Shown here one piece after another: positions 17,495-25,584 of a stretch of 33,532 nt of DNA. Position 1 is the stretch's first letter. Every line of letters begins with the position of its first letter. Source of the stretch: Phycisphaerae bacterium. GTDB taxonomy: Bacteria; Planctomycetota; Phycisphaerae; UBA1845; Fen-1342. Under the pieces are notes generated by a model, which searched no databases, was not told the origin of the DNA, and saw only the letters and a list, made by a program, of their open reading frames with translations. Made by a program: the position numbers and the translations under genes. Location: NCBI GenBank assembly GCA_022072445.1, contig JAJVHV010000042.1, positions 1 through 33,532 on the forward strand. Direction: 5' to 3'.

Positions 17495-19297
17495 CTATCG
17501 ACGAATATGATACGCCCAGCGGGTCCGCGAACCCCAGAACAGGTGCACGCCGCTCTCCCCCGGCGGGCGGTCGAAGCGAAAGCGCAGGGCTCGGACTGCA
17601 TCCGGGTCGGCGTCCAGCAGTTCGACGGTCAGCCCGCCGTGAACGATCGGCTTTCCGCGGTCGATGGGAATCGGGCGATGCGTCGCGTCGCGGACCATTT
17701 TTCCGAAAGCACCGTCGAAGTAGCGGTCGGAGGCGATCTCGACGTCGATGGTGCGCTCGTCGACCCAGCGCAGTTCGGCAGGCGTCTGCATGCCGAGGAG
17801 CCGCGGCGACCAGGTCAGCGCCACGGCGTGGAGGTTTTTCAGACCGGTCCGGTCTTCGACGATCAGCCGCACGTAGTGGGCGATCAGCGGGAGGTTCGCG
17901 AAGTACAGCGTGTCGCCGTCGTGCAGCTCGGAGGCGACGGCGACGACCTCGTCGGCGACGCGATCCTCGACGTCCTGGGCTGTGTCCACCGTCAGGCTGA
18001 AAAAGTGCGTTCCGGCGCCAAAGCCCACGCCCAGGGCCGCGACGACCAGCGTCACGATCGCCACGCGGACGGTGCCCGGCGGGCGGCCGGGCGCGGCGCC
18101 GCGCAGCGCGTTGCGCCCGTGCGCCGCCAGCGTCACGAGCTGCGCGAAGACAATCGCCCAGCCGAGGCCGGGCAGATAAAGGTGGTGCGGCGATTCGAAC
18201 GCCGGCAACACCGGCAGCATGAAGAGCGAGACCCAGGCGGGTCCGAGCACGGCCCCGACACGCGGCCGGGCGCGCAGCGCGATCCACAGCATCAGCACCG
18301 CGATGATGCCGGTCGCCGGATAGAACAGCCAGGCGTTTTCGCGGCAGTAGTTCAGGCCGGTGATCGGCACGAGCGGCGCGCAGACGAATTCGCCCAGCAG
18401 GTAGTAGCAGAACTTGTCGAAGACGTAGGGAACGAAGTCGGGCTCGGTCGGCGGGACGACGTACGGGCGGCCGGGCAGGGCGGCACCGCCCAGATACGCC
18501 GACCGGACTGCGACGTAGCCGAGCGCGACGGCGGCGAGCAGGCCGTACGCCAGCAGGTTGCGCGGACGAAAGCGGTTCGTGCAGACCGTCTCGACGGCCA
18601 GGAGCACGAACGGCAGCATGATCGCGTTTTCGCGGCAACCCAGCGCGAGTCCGTAGAGCGCCGCCGTCGCCGCCAGCCAGCCCCAGTGCGGCGGTGGAGC
18701 GGGTCGCGCGTCGGCCCTGTCGGCCGCGTCGCTCCAGCGGCGGCCGGGCCAGCCGCGGAAGTTGGCGAAGCAGTGCACGGCGGCGAGCAGCAGCGTGGAG
18801 ACGATCAGTTCGCTCTGGCTGGCGATCCACTGCACAGTCGCGATCTGCCCGGGGTGGATCGCGAAGAGCGCCGCGGCCGACAGGCTGGCCAGATAGCCGT
18901 AGCCCAGCCGCCGCAGCAGGCGCATGAGCAGAAGGACGGCGGTGGCGTGCCAGACGAGCGACGCGACGTGCTGCGCGACGGCGCTCCAGCCGCTCAGCAC
19001 GTAGACGACCTTCATGCACGCGAAGGCGACCGGTCGGAAGAAGCGGATCGAGAAGTCGCGCTGCCACCAGACTTCGAGAATCTTGCCGAACAGGTCCAGC
19101 CGGCAGGCGTCCACCAGCTCGCGCAGCGACCAGCCCGACTCGCGGAGCTGCCGTGCGTGCGCGTGATCGTCCATGAACAGGCCGTATTCCAGGCTGCGGC
19201 CATGGAGGGTCGCGATCAGCGTCACGATCACAGCCAACGCGAAGGCCGCGGCGGAGAGCCGCCGCAGCCGTCGTGAAAGAGGTGCGTTCGTGGTCAT
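17495..19297 (-). CDS. GT-C-type multi-pass membrane glycosyltransferase
   Basis: A 600-residue integral membrane protein with about 10 to 12 hydrophobic segments and a C-terminal soluble domain (about 430-600). The first external loop carries MDDHAH (41-46), the acidic pair typical of GT-C enzymes that use lipid-linked sugars. FRPVAFACMKVVYVLSG and LFAIHPGQIATVQW are conserved-looking loops similar to TMTC-like and PMT-like proteins. Donor and acceptor are unknown. Its ATG overlaps the stop of the upstream flippase-like gene by 4 bases, which shows translational coupling. It may transfer a sugar from polyprenyl phosphate onto a lipid, glycan or protein outside the membrane. Confidence 0.8.
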   Translation of the reverse strand: MTTNAPLSRRLRRLSAAAFALAVIVTLIATLHGRSLEYGLFMDDHAHARQLRESGWSLRELVDACRLDLFGKILEVWWQRDFSIRFFRPVAFACMKVVYVLSGWSAVAQHVASLVWHATAVLLLMRLLRRLGYGYLASLSAAALFAIHPGQIATVQWIASQSELIVSTLLLAAVHCFANFRGWPGRRWSDAADRADARPAPPPHWGWLAATAALYGLALGCRENAIMLPFVLLAVETVCTNRFRPRNLLAYGLLAAVALGYVAVRSAYLGGAALPGRPYVVPPTEPDFVPYVFDKFCYYLLGEFVCAPLVPITGLNYCRENAWLFYPATGIIAVLMLWIALRARPRVGAVLGPAWVSLFMLPVLPAFESPHHLYLPGLGWAIVFAQLVTLAAHGRNALRGAAPGRPPGTVRVAIVTLVVAALGVGFGAGTHFFSLTVDTAQDVEDRVADEVVAVASELHDGDTLYFANLPLIAHYVRLIVEDRTGLKNLHAVALTWSPRLLGMQTPAELRWVDERTIDVEIASDRYFDGAFGKMVRDATHRPIPIDRGKPIVHGGLTVELLDADPDAVRALRFRFDRPPGESGVHLFWGSRTRWAYHIRR

Positions 19298-20505
19298 TCT
19301 CCCGGCGCCGCCACAATGGGGGCGGGCGGCAGCGGCCCAGCGGCGCGGGGGGGCGCGTCGGCCGCATCCGGCGTTTCGAGTTCTTCGAGCTCATGCCGCG
19401 TGGGCATGTGCGCCCCGAACAGCGGCACGAGCACGCCGGGCAGCGCCCAGAAGAGCTGGATCAGCCGCAGGGCCAGCGCGAAGGCCACGGCCTGCGACAC
19501 GCTGCTCAGTCCCGTGCGGGCGAAGAACAGCACGTAGAACCACTCCATGACGCCGAAGGCCTGCGGCGGAAGGATCGGGATGGCGGCGATGAGGTAGCCG
19601 ACGGGTACGTAGATCATATAGTGTGCGAGCGTGCCCTTCATGCCCATGGCCATGGCCATGAAATAGGCGCCGATCATGACGAACGACTGGAGGGCGACGG
19701 TGTTGAGCAGCGACAGCACGACCAGCGGGAGGTGACGCCGCATCGCGACGGTCGCCCGGCCGACGCGCAGCAGTTGCTGGCCGGCGGGCAGGCGCGCCAC
19801 CAGCTCCGAGAGCTTCAGCATCGCCCGCATGCGGCTGCTGAAGATCATGACCACGCCGACGGCAAGGCCGGCGACCAGCAGACCGAGGCCATACGCCATG
19901 TTGCCGAATTTCTCCGCGTCCCAGTTGAGCAGGATCATGGTCCCGGCCAGCAGTACGAGGCCGAGCAGGCCGATAGCGCGGTCCAGAAATATCGCGGTGA
20001 CCGCTTCGGTCTTGCGATGCGTGAAACGCGTGACGTAATACGCCTTGATCAGGTCTCCGCCGGTCGTGCCCGGCAGCGCGAAATTGAAGAAGTTGCCCGC
20101 GAACGAGAGCTTGACCGACTGCCAGAACGACAGCCGCACCTCCTGCATCGCCAGCATCCAGATCAGCCGCAGCGACTGAAGCATCGTGGCGGGGAAGAAG
20201 ATGGCGAACGCCAGAAAGGCATTCCACGCGTCGATGTCACGGACGACGCTGGCGATGCCGTATTCGATGTCGAGCAACTCGCCGCCGGCGACGCGCGCCA
20301 CGCGCTCGGCAGGGATGCGCTCTTCCTGGCCATGGTGCCGGATGACGACGTGGTCATCCGCGGCGCTCACCAACCGATGCCGGGCGCCGTCCGTCAGCTT
20401 GACGTAGTCGTACCACGTCACCTGGCGCACGAGAAACGCGATCGCCACGACGCACAGGCCGTAGCGCAGCAGGGCCAGGATCCAGTTCTTGCTCTTGGAC
20501 GCCAT
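19294..20505 (-). CDS. LPG-synthase-TM / flippase-like membrane protein
   Basis: A 403-residue membrane protein of the lysylphosphatidylglycerol synthase transmembrane family (UPF0104 type). An N-terminal segment is followed by a soluble insertion (about 38-85), then FPATMLQSLRLIWML and NFALPGTTGGDLIKAYYVTR, the family's most conserved stretch, and RAIGLLGLVLL. The soluble aminoacyltransferase domain of true MprF is missing, so a lipid-moving or scaffolding role in envelope assembly is more likely than lysinylation. The C-terminal tail (about 375-403) is Pro/Ala-rich and cytosolic. ATG at 20505 has agagga upstream. It is coupled to the following GT-C gene and separated by 132 bp with a hairpin repeat from the preceding GT-C gene. 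Confidence 0.88.
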   Translation of the reverse strand: MASKSKNWILALLRYGLCVVAIAFLVRQVTWYDYVKLTDGARHRLVSAADDHVVIRHHGQEERIPAERVARVAGGELLDIEYGIASVVRDIDAWNAFLAFAIFFPATMLQSLRLIWMLAMQEVRLSFWQSVKLSFAGNFFNFALPGTTGGDLIKAYYVTRFTHRKTEAVTAIFLDRAIGLLGLVLLAGTMILLNWDAEKFGNMAYGLGLLVAGLAVGVVMIFSSRMRAMLKLSELVARLPAGQQLLRVGRATVAMRRHLPLVVLSLLNTVALQSFVMIGAYFMAMAMGMKGTLAHYMIYVPVGYLIAAIPILPPQAFGVMEWFYVLFFARTGLSSVSQAVAFALALRLIQLFWALPGVLVPLFGAHMPTRHELEELETPDAADAPPRAAGPLPPAPIVAAPGE

Positions 20506-20552
20506 CGTTCCTCTGATTCAGCGCCTCAGAAGTACGCCGTATTTCAAGCGAA

Positions 20553-20604
20553 GGATGGCGCGGGCTTCCAGCCCGCCCGAGCGGCCTAGATGCCCGCTCC
20601 ATCC
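20553..20604. repeat. Hairpin repeat in the glycan operon
   Basis: Inner stem gcgggct/agcccgc at 20560-20576 with a 3-base loop, and outer arms ggatgg (20553-20558) and ccatcc (20599-20604). This is a typical dispersed planctomycete-style hairpin. It lies in the 132-bp gap between two same-strand genes and could attenuate or process the operon transcript. No T-tract. Confidence 0.7.
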
Positions 20605-20637
20605 TACGAAGCATGCGGCGTTTCTTGAGGCACTGGA

Positions 20638-22776
20638 CTAGTGCGTCACCTCGAACAGCTCCATGCCGGCCGGTGCAGGCGGCTTCGCGGCGACCCGCCG
20701 CAGGCCCGCAGTCTCCAGCGCCGCGACCCATTCTCGCGTCACGATCGGCGAAAAGCCGTACGTCCGTCGCAGACGGTCGATCTCCGACCAGGCGAACAGC
20801 ACGTGCGTCACGCCACGCTCCCGCAGCCAGGCGACAGCGCCCGGCGCATCGGCCGCAGCAGCATACTCGATCCATGGGTCGCGGTTGAAGACGACGCTGT
20901 AGTGCAACCGCCTCGGGACATAAAAGGGGGCGGCGTCGCCCACCATCCAGATGTTCGAATCGGGCGGCGTGATACGCGCAATCCAGTGATGTTCCGCCAC
21001 CGCCACCGCCGCGCCCGCCCAGTCCGCCACACGGATTCCCCGGGCGCGCTCGACCGCCCGCAGCCGCGCGACGTTCCCGCCCGCGCTCCAGGCAGCCAGA
21101 AGCACGACGACGACCGCGGCGGCGATCGCGGCGGGGCGCGGCAGCGAAAACGCCGACGCCGCGAGGAATGTGAGGGCAACCACCAGCGGGAGCACAAACC
21201 GCCCTGGCATGTGTGAGGCGCTGACCCACATCAGCACCATCAGCACACCCCAGACGGCCCACAATCGCCACGCCGTTTCCACATCGGTTTCATGTAGAGC
21301 AGCCGCCCCCGGCTGCATTTCCGCCGCCCCCGGCTGCACTCCCGCCTCGGTCGCACGCCACCCGATGACGCACCGGCCGACGATCCCCACGCCCGCTGCC
21401 ACGAAAATCGCAACGCCGAACAGCCCGCTGCCCGGCGGCGCGCCGAGCAGCTCACGCCACGCCGTGGCGAGGCGCGCTGGCAGCGGGCGCAGCTCGGGCG
21501 GAAGGGCGTGGGCGGCGGACCACTGCACCGCCTGTTGCCCACTCCAGTCGCGCCCGCCCAGCCACGCGCCAGCCAGCGGAAAGACCGGATTGCCCGTGAA
21601 CCACGCGTTGCGCACCAGCCACGGCGACATGCTCAACACTGCGCCACCCAGAATCCAGGACACGCCGTGCAGCCGCAGGCGCAGCCCACCGCGCGCCGCG
21701 ATCAGCCAGGCGGCGCTCAGACCCGCGGTCACCAGACCGATCGCGGTGTACTTGCAGGCAGATGCCAGACCGGCCATGAGCCCGGCCAGCAGAAACGCGC
21801 GGCGGCAGCCGTCGCCGCGCTGCGAATTCCGGACGGCGCGAGCCGCCGCCAGCCCGGCCAGGGCCGCGAAGTAGAGCATCGGCAGCTCGACGTACGCGAG
21901 GCATCCCAGGTAGGAGAGCCAAGGGACCGAGCCGGCCGTGACCGCCGTCAGCACGCGCGGCCAGCCTGCCGGCGCCGCCCGGTAAACCACCAGCACAAAG
22001 AGCGCGCCAAACGCCGCGTGCAGCAGTTGGGCGGCGGAAGCGGCGTTGAGCGGGCCGCCCAGCAGATGATTCAGCAGCAGGTAGAGAATCTCAACCTGCT
22101 GCGGAAACGACGCGTAGACGTTGTGCGGCAGAAACGTGATCCGGCCGGCTTGGTAATACTCGCGCGGGCATTGCAGGTGATACTCCAGCGCGTCGTAACC
22201 GCCGGCCTCGTCCGGCCAGAGCACGCCGGGCGGCGCCGCCGCCCCGACCAGCATCACGCACGCGGGCGCCAGAAGCACCAGCCACGCGACGCTGCGCGCC
22301 GCCACGTGGGTGACCGCGTCGTCCGGTGAGGTGCGGCGGCCGTCGAGCGCCACAAGCGGCCGGCCGTTATCGCCCGCCGCGTCGCGGGCCAGCCGGCTGA
22401 GGCCGGCGACCGCGCCGGCTGCGATCAGGCTCCACGCGGTAATGGTACCGAGGGCGGCGGCAAGACCCAGGGCCAGCGTCAGCAGCCCGAGAATCCCCGC
22501 GCCCAGCGCCAGCGCGACGCACGGCTCCCAGATCCCGTGTGAACCGCGGAACCAGCTCGCGGGCCAGGCGCCCCAGCCAGCCGCGCTCAGCAGCACCAGC
22601 GCGACGAAAACGCCCTCGTAGCCCAGTACCGGCCAGACGCGCGGCGCGAACACGGTCAGCGCGATCGCCAGCGACACGAAGAACAACAGCAGCGGAACGT
22701 GCCCGCGGCGGACGACGAGCAGCGCGGCGGGGGGGGACGAAAACGGTGGCTCGGGCGAAGGTCGGTCCGCCGACAC
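20638..22776 (-). CDS. Large GT-C-type membrane glycosyltransferase
   Basis: A 712-residue membrane protein with about 12 or more hydrophobic segments, a shape typical of GT-C (ArnT/PMT-like) enzymes. The external loop WPDEAGGYDALEYHLQCP, about 190 residues in, has acidic residues and the D.L.YHL pattern, and ITFLPHNVYASFPQQ follows; both recur in bacterial GT-C proteins that act on polyprenyl-linked sugars. The C-terminus is a soluble domain (about 590-712). Residues about 478-493 (QPGAAEMQPGAAALHE) are encoded by an inserted dispersed repeat and look foreign to the family. The start is GTG at 22776, 6 bp after the GT2 stop, so the two genes are almost certainly co-transcribed. Substrate unknown. 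Confidence 0.8.
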   Translation of the reverse strand: MSADRPSPEPPFSSPPAALLVVRRGHVPLLLFFVSLAIALTVFAPRVWPVLGYEGVFVALVLLSAAGWGAWPASWFRGSHGIWEPCVALALGAGILGLLTLALGLAAALGTITAWSLIAAGAVAGLSRLARDAAGDNGRPLVALDGRRTSPDDAVTHVAARSVAWLVLLAPACVMLVGAAAPPGVLWPDEAGGYDALEYHLQCPREYYQAGRITFLPHNVYASFPQQVEILYLLLNHLLGGPLNAASAAQLLHAAFGALFVLVVYRAAPAGWPRVLTAVTAGSVPWLSYLGCLAYVELPMLYFAALAGLAAARAVRNSQRGDGCRRAFLLAGLMAGLASACKYTAIGLVTAGLSAAWLIAARGGLRLRLHGVSWILGGAVLSMSPWLVRNAWFTGNPVFPLAGAWLGGRDWSGQQAVQWSAAHALPPELRPLPARLATAWRELLGAPPGSGLFGVAIFVAAGVGIVGRCVIGWRATEAGVQPGAAEMQPGAAALHETDVETAWRLWAVWGVLMVLMWVSASHMPGRFVLPLVVALTFLAASAFSLPRPAAIAAAVVVVLLAAWSAGGNVARLRAVERARGIRVADWAGAAVAVAEHHWIARITPPDSNIWMVGDAAPFYVPRRLHYSVVFNRDPWIEYAAAADAPGAVAWLRERGVTHVLFAWSEIDRLRRTYGFSPIVTREWVAALETAGLRRVAAKPPAPAGMELFEVTH
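21299..21337. repeat. Palindromic dispersed repeat inside the GT-C coding frame
   Basis: A perfect gcagccg/cggctgc hairpin at 21299-21316 and a second partial copy (gccgcccccggctgc, 21323-21337) lie within the glycosyltransferase gene. The word and its flanks match the intergenic copy at 8800-8820. Read on the minus strand, the two copies encode the near-duplicate peptides VQPGAA and MQPGAA without breaking the frame. Confidence 0.88.
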
Positions 22777-22782
22777 GCCTCG

Positions 22783-24312
22783 TCAGCTCGCCGCGGCGGC
22801 CGACCCGAGGCTGCGCCGCAGCAGCCACTGGCCGTGAAGCGTCTGCAACGCCACGTAGAGATAGCCGGCGGCGAACATGGCCAGGAACGGAATCGCCGCC
22901 GAGCCGCGCGTCAGCCACTCCTCCGACATCAGACACAGCACAATGCACGCCACCAGGTACAGCCCGATGGCCAGCTCCGCCCAGACTTGCCATGAGCCGC
23001 GAATCTTGAAATGCCGCAGACGCCCGCGCCAGTTGCCGTCGGCCCGGGCCTCGTCGCCGAACTTCGGCGTGCGGACGAACTCGCTCTGATGGCCGAAAAA
23101 GCCCTCGATCGCGCCGACGGCGTTATTGAACGCAATGCCGACGCCGATAGCCATCAGGGCCGGCACGTAGCGGATCGAATCGAACCATGAGCGGGCCGCG
23201 GCCCGCTGGCTGGCGATGTAGAAACTAAGCGCTGAGCAGGTGCCGACGATGAAGAGCACGAAGTCCACGGCCCGGTGCCAGATGGTGCGCTGCCCACCCC
23301 ACCCCAGGTTGAAGAACAGCGCCGGACCGATCAGCAGCGTCAGCAGCACGATCAGCACGTAGACCGCCCCGCTGGTCAGGTGAAAAAACGCCTCCAGCTT
23401 CACCTTCCAACTCTCATTGCTGCGCAGCACGCGCGGCAGCAGCTTCACGCAGGTCTGCGCGCCGCCCTTCGTCCAACGGTGCTGCTGGGCCTTGAAGGCG
23501 TTCATCTCGGGCGGAAGCTCGGCCGGCGAGACCACGCCCGGCAGGAAAACAAATCGCCAGCCTCGAAGCTGGGCGCGGTACGACAGATCCAGGTCTTCGG
23601 TCAGCGTGTCGTGCTCCCACCCGCCGGCGTCCTCGATCGTGCTGCGCCGCCAGACGCCCGCCGTCCCGTTGAAGCTCATGAAACGGCCGGAGCGGTTGCG
23701 GGCCGTGTGCTCGATCAGAAAGTGGCCGTCCAGCAGGATCGCCTGGGTCTGCGTCAGCAGCGACGACGCGCGATTCGTGTGCCCCCAGCGGGTCTGCACC
23801 ATGCCGATGCGCGGATCGGTGAAGTAGTGCAGCGTGTCGTGCAGGATGTCGCGCGGCGGGATGAAGTCGGCGTCGAAGATTGCGACGAATTCGCCCTGCG
23901 CCTTGCGAAGTCCGTGCTCCAGCGCCCCGGCCTTGAAGCCCGTGCGGTCGTCGCGATGCAGGTAGACGACGTTGTGCCCCTGCCGACGCATCCGCTCCAC
24001 GCAGGCCTGCGCAATGCCGCACGTCTCGTCGGTCGAGTCGTCGAGCACCTGAATCTCGAGCCGGTCGCGCGGATAATCGACCGCGCAGGCCGCCTCGATC
24101 ACCCGCTGGGCGACGAACCGCTCGTTGTACATCGGCAGTTGGATCGTGACGTGCGGCAGGGCCTGATAACGGGCCGCCGGCTGGGGATGACGACGCTTGA
24201 CCCGCCCGAATAGATAGACCAAAGTGTACCGATGAAGGCCGTAGACGCACAAAATCGCCAGGACGGTCGCGTAGGCCGCGAACCCGGTGACTGACATCCA
24301 CCCAACGTCCAT
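22783..24312 (-). CDS. Processive GT2 glycosyltransferase (cellulose/mannan synthase-like)
   Basis: A 509-residue membrane GT2 enzyme that would polymerise a beta-linked sugar from a nucleotide-sugar donor at the inner membrane. One membrane segment (about 8-30) precedes the catalytic domain, which has LPMYNE, DDSTDE (91-96), DAD (147-149), TEDLDLSYR (238-246) and QQHRW (276-280), matching the D, DxD, TED and QxxRW set. Four to five membrane segments follow, then VRTPKFG, which is common in CslA/mannan-type synthases. ATG at 24312 lies just before the first segment; longer forms starting at 24369 or 24480 are possible but the latter would overlap the divergent LOG gene. It heads a minus-strand operon with the GT-C and flippase-like genes. 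Product sugar is not determinable. Confidence 0.88.
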   Translation of the reverse strand: MDVGWMSVTGFAAYATVLAILCVYGLHRYTLVYLFGRVKRRHPQPAARYQALPHVTIQLPMYNERFVAQRVIEAACAVDYPRDRLEIQVLDDSTDETCGIAQACVERMRRQGHNVVYLHRDDRTGFKAGALEHGLRKAQGEFVAIFDADFIPPRDILHDTLHYFTDPRIGMVQTRWGHTNRASSLLTQTQAILLDGHFLIEHTARNRSGRFMSFNGTAGVWRRSTIEDAGGWEHDTLTEDLDLSYRAQLRGWRFVFLPGVVSPAELPPEMNAFKAQQHRWTKGGAQTCVKLLPRVLRSNESWKVKLEAFFHLTSGAVYVLIVLLTLLIGPALFFNLGWGGQRTIWHRAVDFVLFIVGTCSALSFYIASQRAAARSWFDSIRYVPALMAIGVGIAFNNAVGAIEGFFGHQSEFVRTPKFGDEARADGNWRGRLRHFKIRGSWQVWAELAIGLYLVACIVLCLMSEEWLTRGSAAIPFLAMFAAGYLYVALQTLHGQWLLRRSLGSAAAAS

Positions 24313-24467
24313 GTTTAACGATCCAAACAGAGCCGGTGGCCTCGCGGGCCACTGTCCAAAGAGAATCATGCTAAGGCCGGTCGGCGCCACGGTCAACGTC
24401 GCGACACGTCCGATACACTCGCGCACCTTCCGCCCGCTACCGCGCACGACGTTCTGGAGAACTCCGC

Positions 24468-25514
24468 TTGCAAGACGCACGACCCTCGACGGCTGATTCG
24501 CCCCACAAATCCGACCGCGTCCGAGCCATCGAGGAGTTTGCCGACCGATTCCTCCAGGGCCCCAATCATTCCATCTACGCCGAGATGCTCGTCACCATCT
24601 GCCGCATGGCCAACGATGGCGCCGACCGCGGCGACGTGAAGCTCGTCCACAAGGCCGTCCAGGAGCTGCGCTACGGCCTCAAGGTCTTCGCCCCATACCG
24701 CGAAACTCGCAAGATCAGCATCTTCGGGTCCAGCCGCACGCCCGAAAACGACGCCGACTACCGCCAGGCCGTCGATTTCGCGCGCCGCGTCCGCGAAGCC
24801 GGCTGGATGGTCATCACCGGCGCCGGCGACGGAATCATGAAAGCCGGCCACGGCGGCGCAGGGCCCGACGCGAGCTTCGGCGTAGCGATCCGCCTGCCGT
24901 TCGAGCAGAAGACGAATGATATTATCGCCGACGACCGCAAGTTGATTCATTTCCGCTATTTCTTCACGCGCAAGCTGATGTTCATCAAGGAAGCGTCGGC
25001 CGTCGCGCTGTTCCCGGGCGGTTTCGGCACACAGGACGAGGGCTTCGAGACACTGACGCTGGTCCAGACCGGCAAGGCGCCGCTGCTGCCGATCGTCATG
25101 ATCGAGCACCCGGGCGGGTCGTACTGGCGAGCCTGGGAGAGCTACGTCCGCGCCGAGCTGCTGGCCAAGCGGCTGATCAGCGCCGAGGACACGAACCTCT
25201 ACAAGATCACCGACAGCGTCGATGACGCCGTTCGCGAAGTGACCGAGTTCTATCGCACGTACCACTCGTCGCGCTACGTCGACGACTTCCTCGTGCTGCG
25301 GCTGAATCACGCGCTCAGCGCTGCGCTGCTCGACCGGCTCAACGCTGAATTTGCGCCCATCCTGGCCCAAGGGCCGATCGAACAATGCTCAATGCTCCCC
25401 GATGAGGGCGGTGAATATCCCGATAAGCCTCGTCTGAAGTTCATCTTCGACAAACGCAGCGTCGGACAACTCAGGCGCATGGTCAACCTGATTAACGCGC
25501 AGAGCACCCGCTAA
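24468..25514 (+). CDS. LOG-family protein, long form (putative nucleoside 5'-monophosphate phosphoribohydrolase)
   Basis: A 348-residue member of the LOG/TIGR00730 family, whose characterised members cleave cytokinin or purine nucleotides to base and ribose 5-phosphate. The Rossmann-type core (about 83-265) has ISIFGSSRT, ITGAGDGIMKAG (116-127), FFTRKLMF and the signature PGGFGTQDE (183-191). An N-terminal extension of about 80 residues and a C-terminal extension of about 80 make it much longer than plant-type LOG (about 200). Some bacterial long forms are annotated as lysine decarboxylases, which is probably wrong. The start is TTG at 24468 with ggaga 7 bases upstream. It is divergent from the GT2 gene and followed after 70 bp by the TMTC-like gene. 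Confidence 0.9.
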   Translation: MQDARPSTADSPHKSDRVRAIEEFADRFLQGPNHSIYAEMLVTICRMANDGADRGDVKLVHKAVQELRYGLKVFAPYRETRKISIFGSSRTPENDADYRQAVDFARRVREAGWMVITGAGDGIMKAGHGGAGPDASFGVAIRLPFEQKTNDIIADDRKLIHFRYFFTRKLMFIKEASAVALFPGGFGTQDEGFETLTLVQTGKAPLLPIVMIEHPGGSYWRAWESYVRAELLAKRLISAEDTNLYKITDSVDDAVREVTEFYRTYHSSRYVDDFLVLRLNHALSAALLDRLNAEFAPILAQGPIEQCSMLPDEGGEYPDKPRLKFIFDKRSVGQLRRMVNLINAQSTR

Positions 25515-25584
25515 TTCGTCGATCAGAAGGGTTGTTCGTCGCCCCGCCGGTGTGGCGGCGCGGCACCGCAGCGAGGTCCGCCGG

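Noticed and set aside
17436-19394. N-terminal extension of the MEMO gene to 1057 residues
   Set aside because: It runs in another frame over the GT-C gene on the same strand; composition is shadow-like and the ATG at 17435 is adequate.
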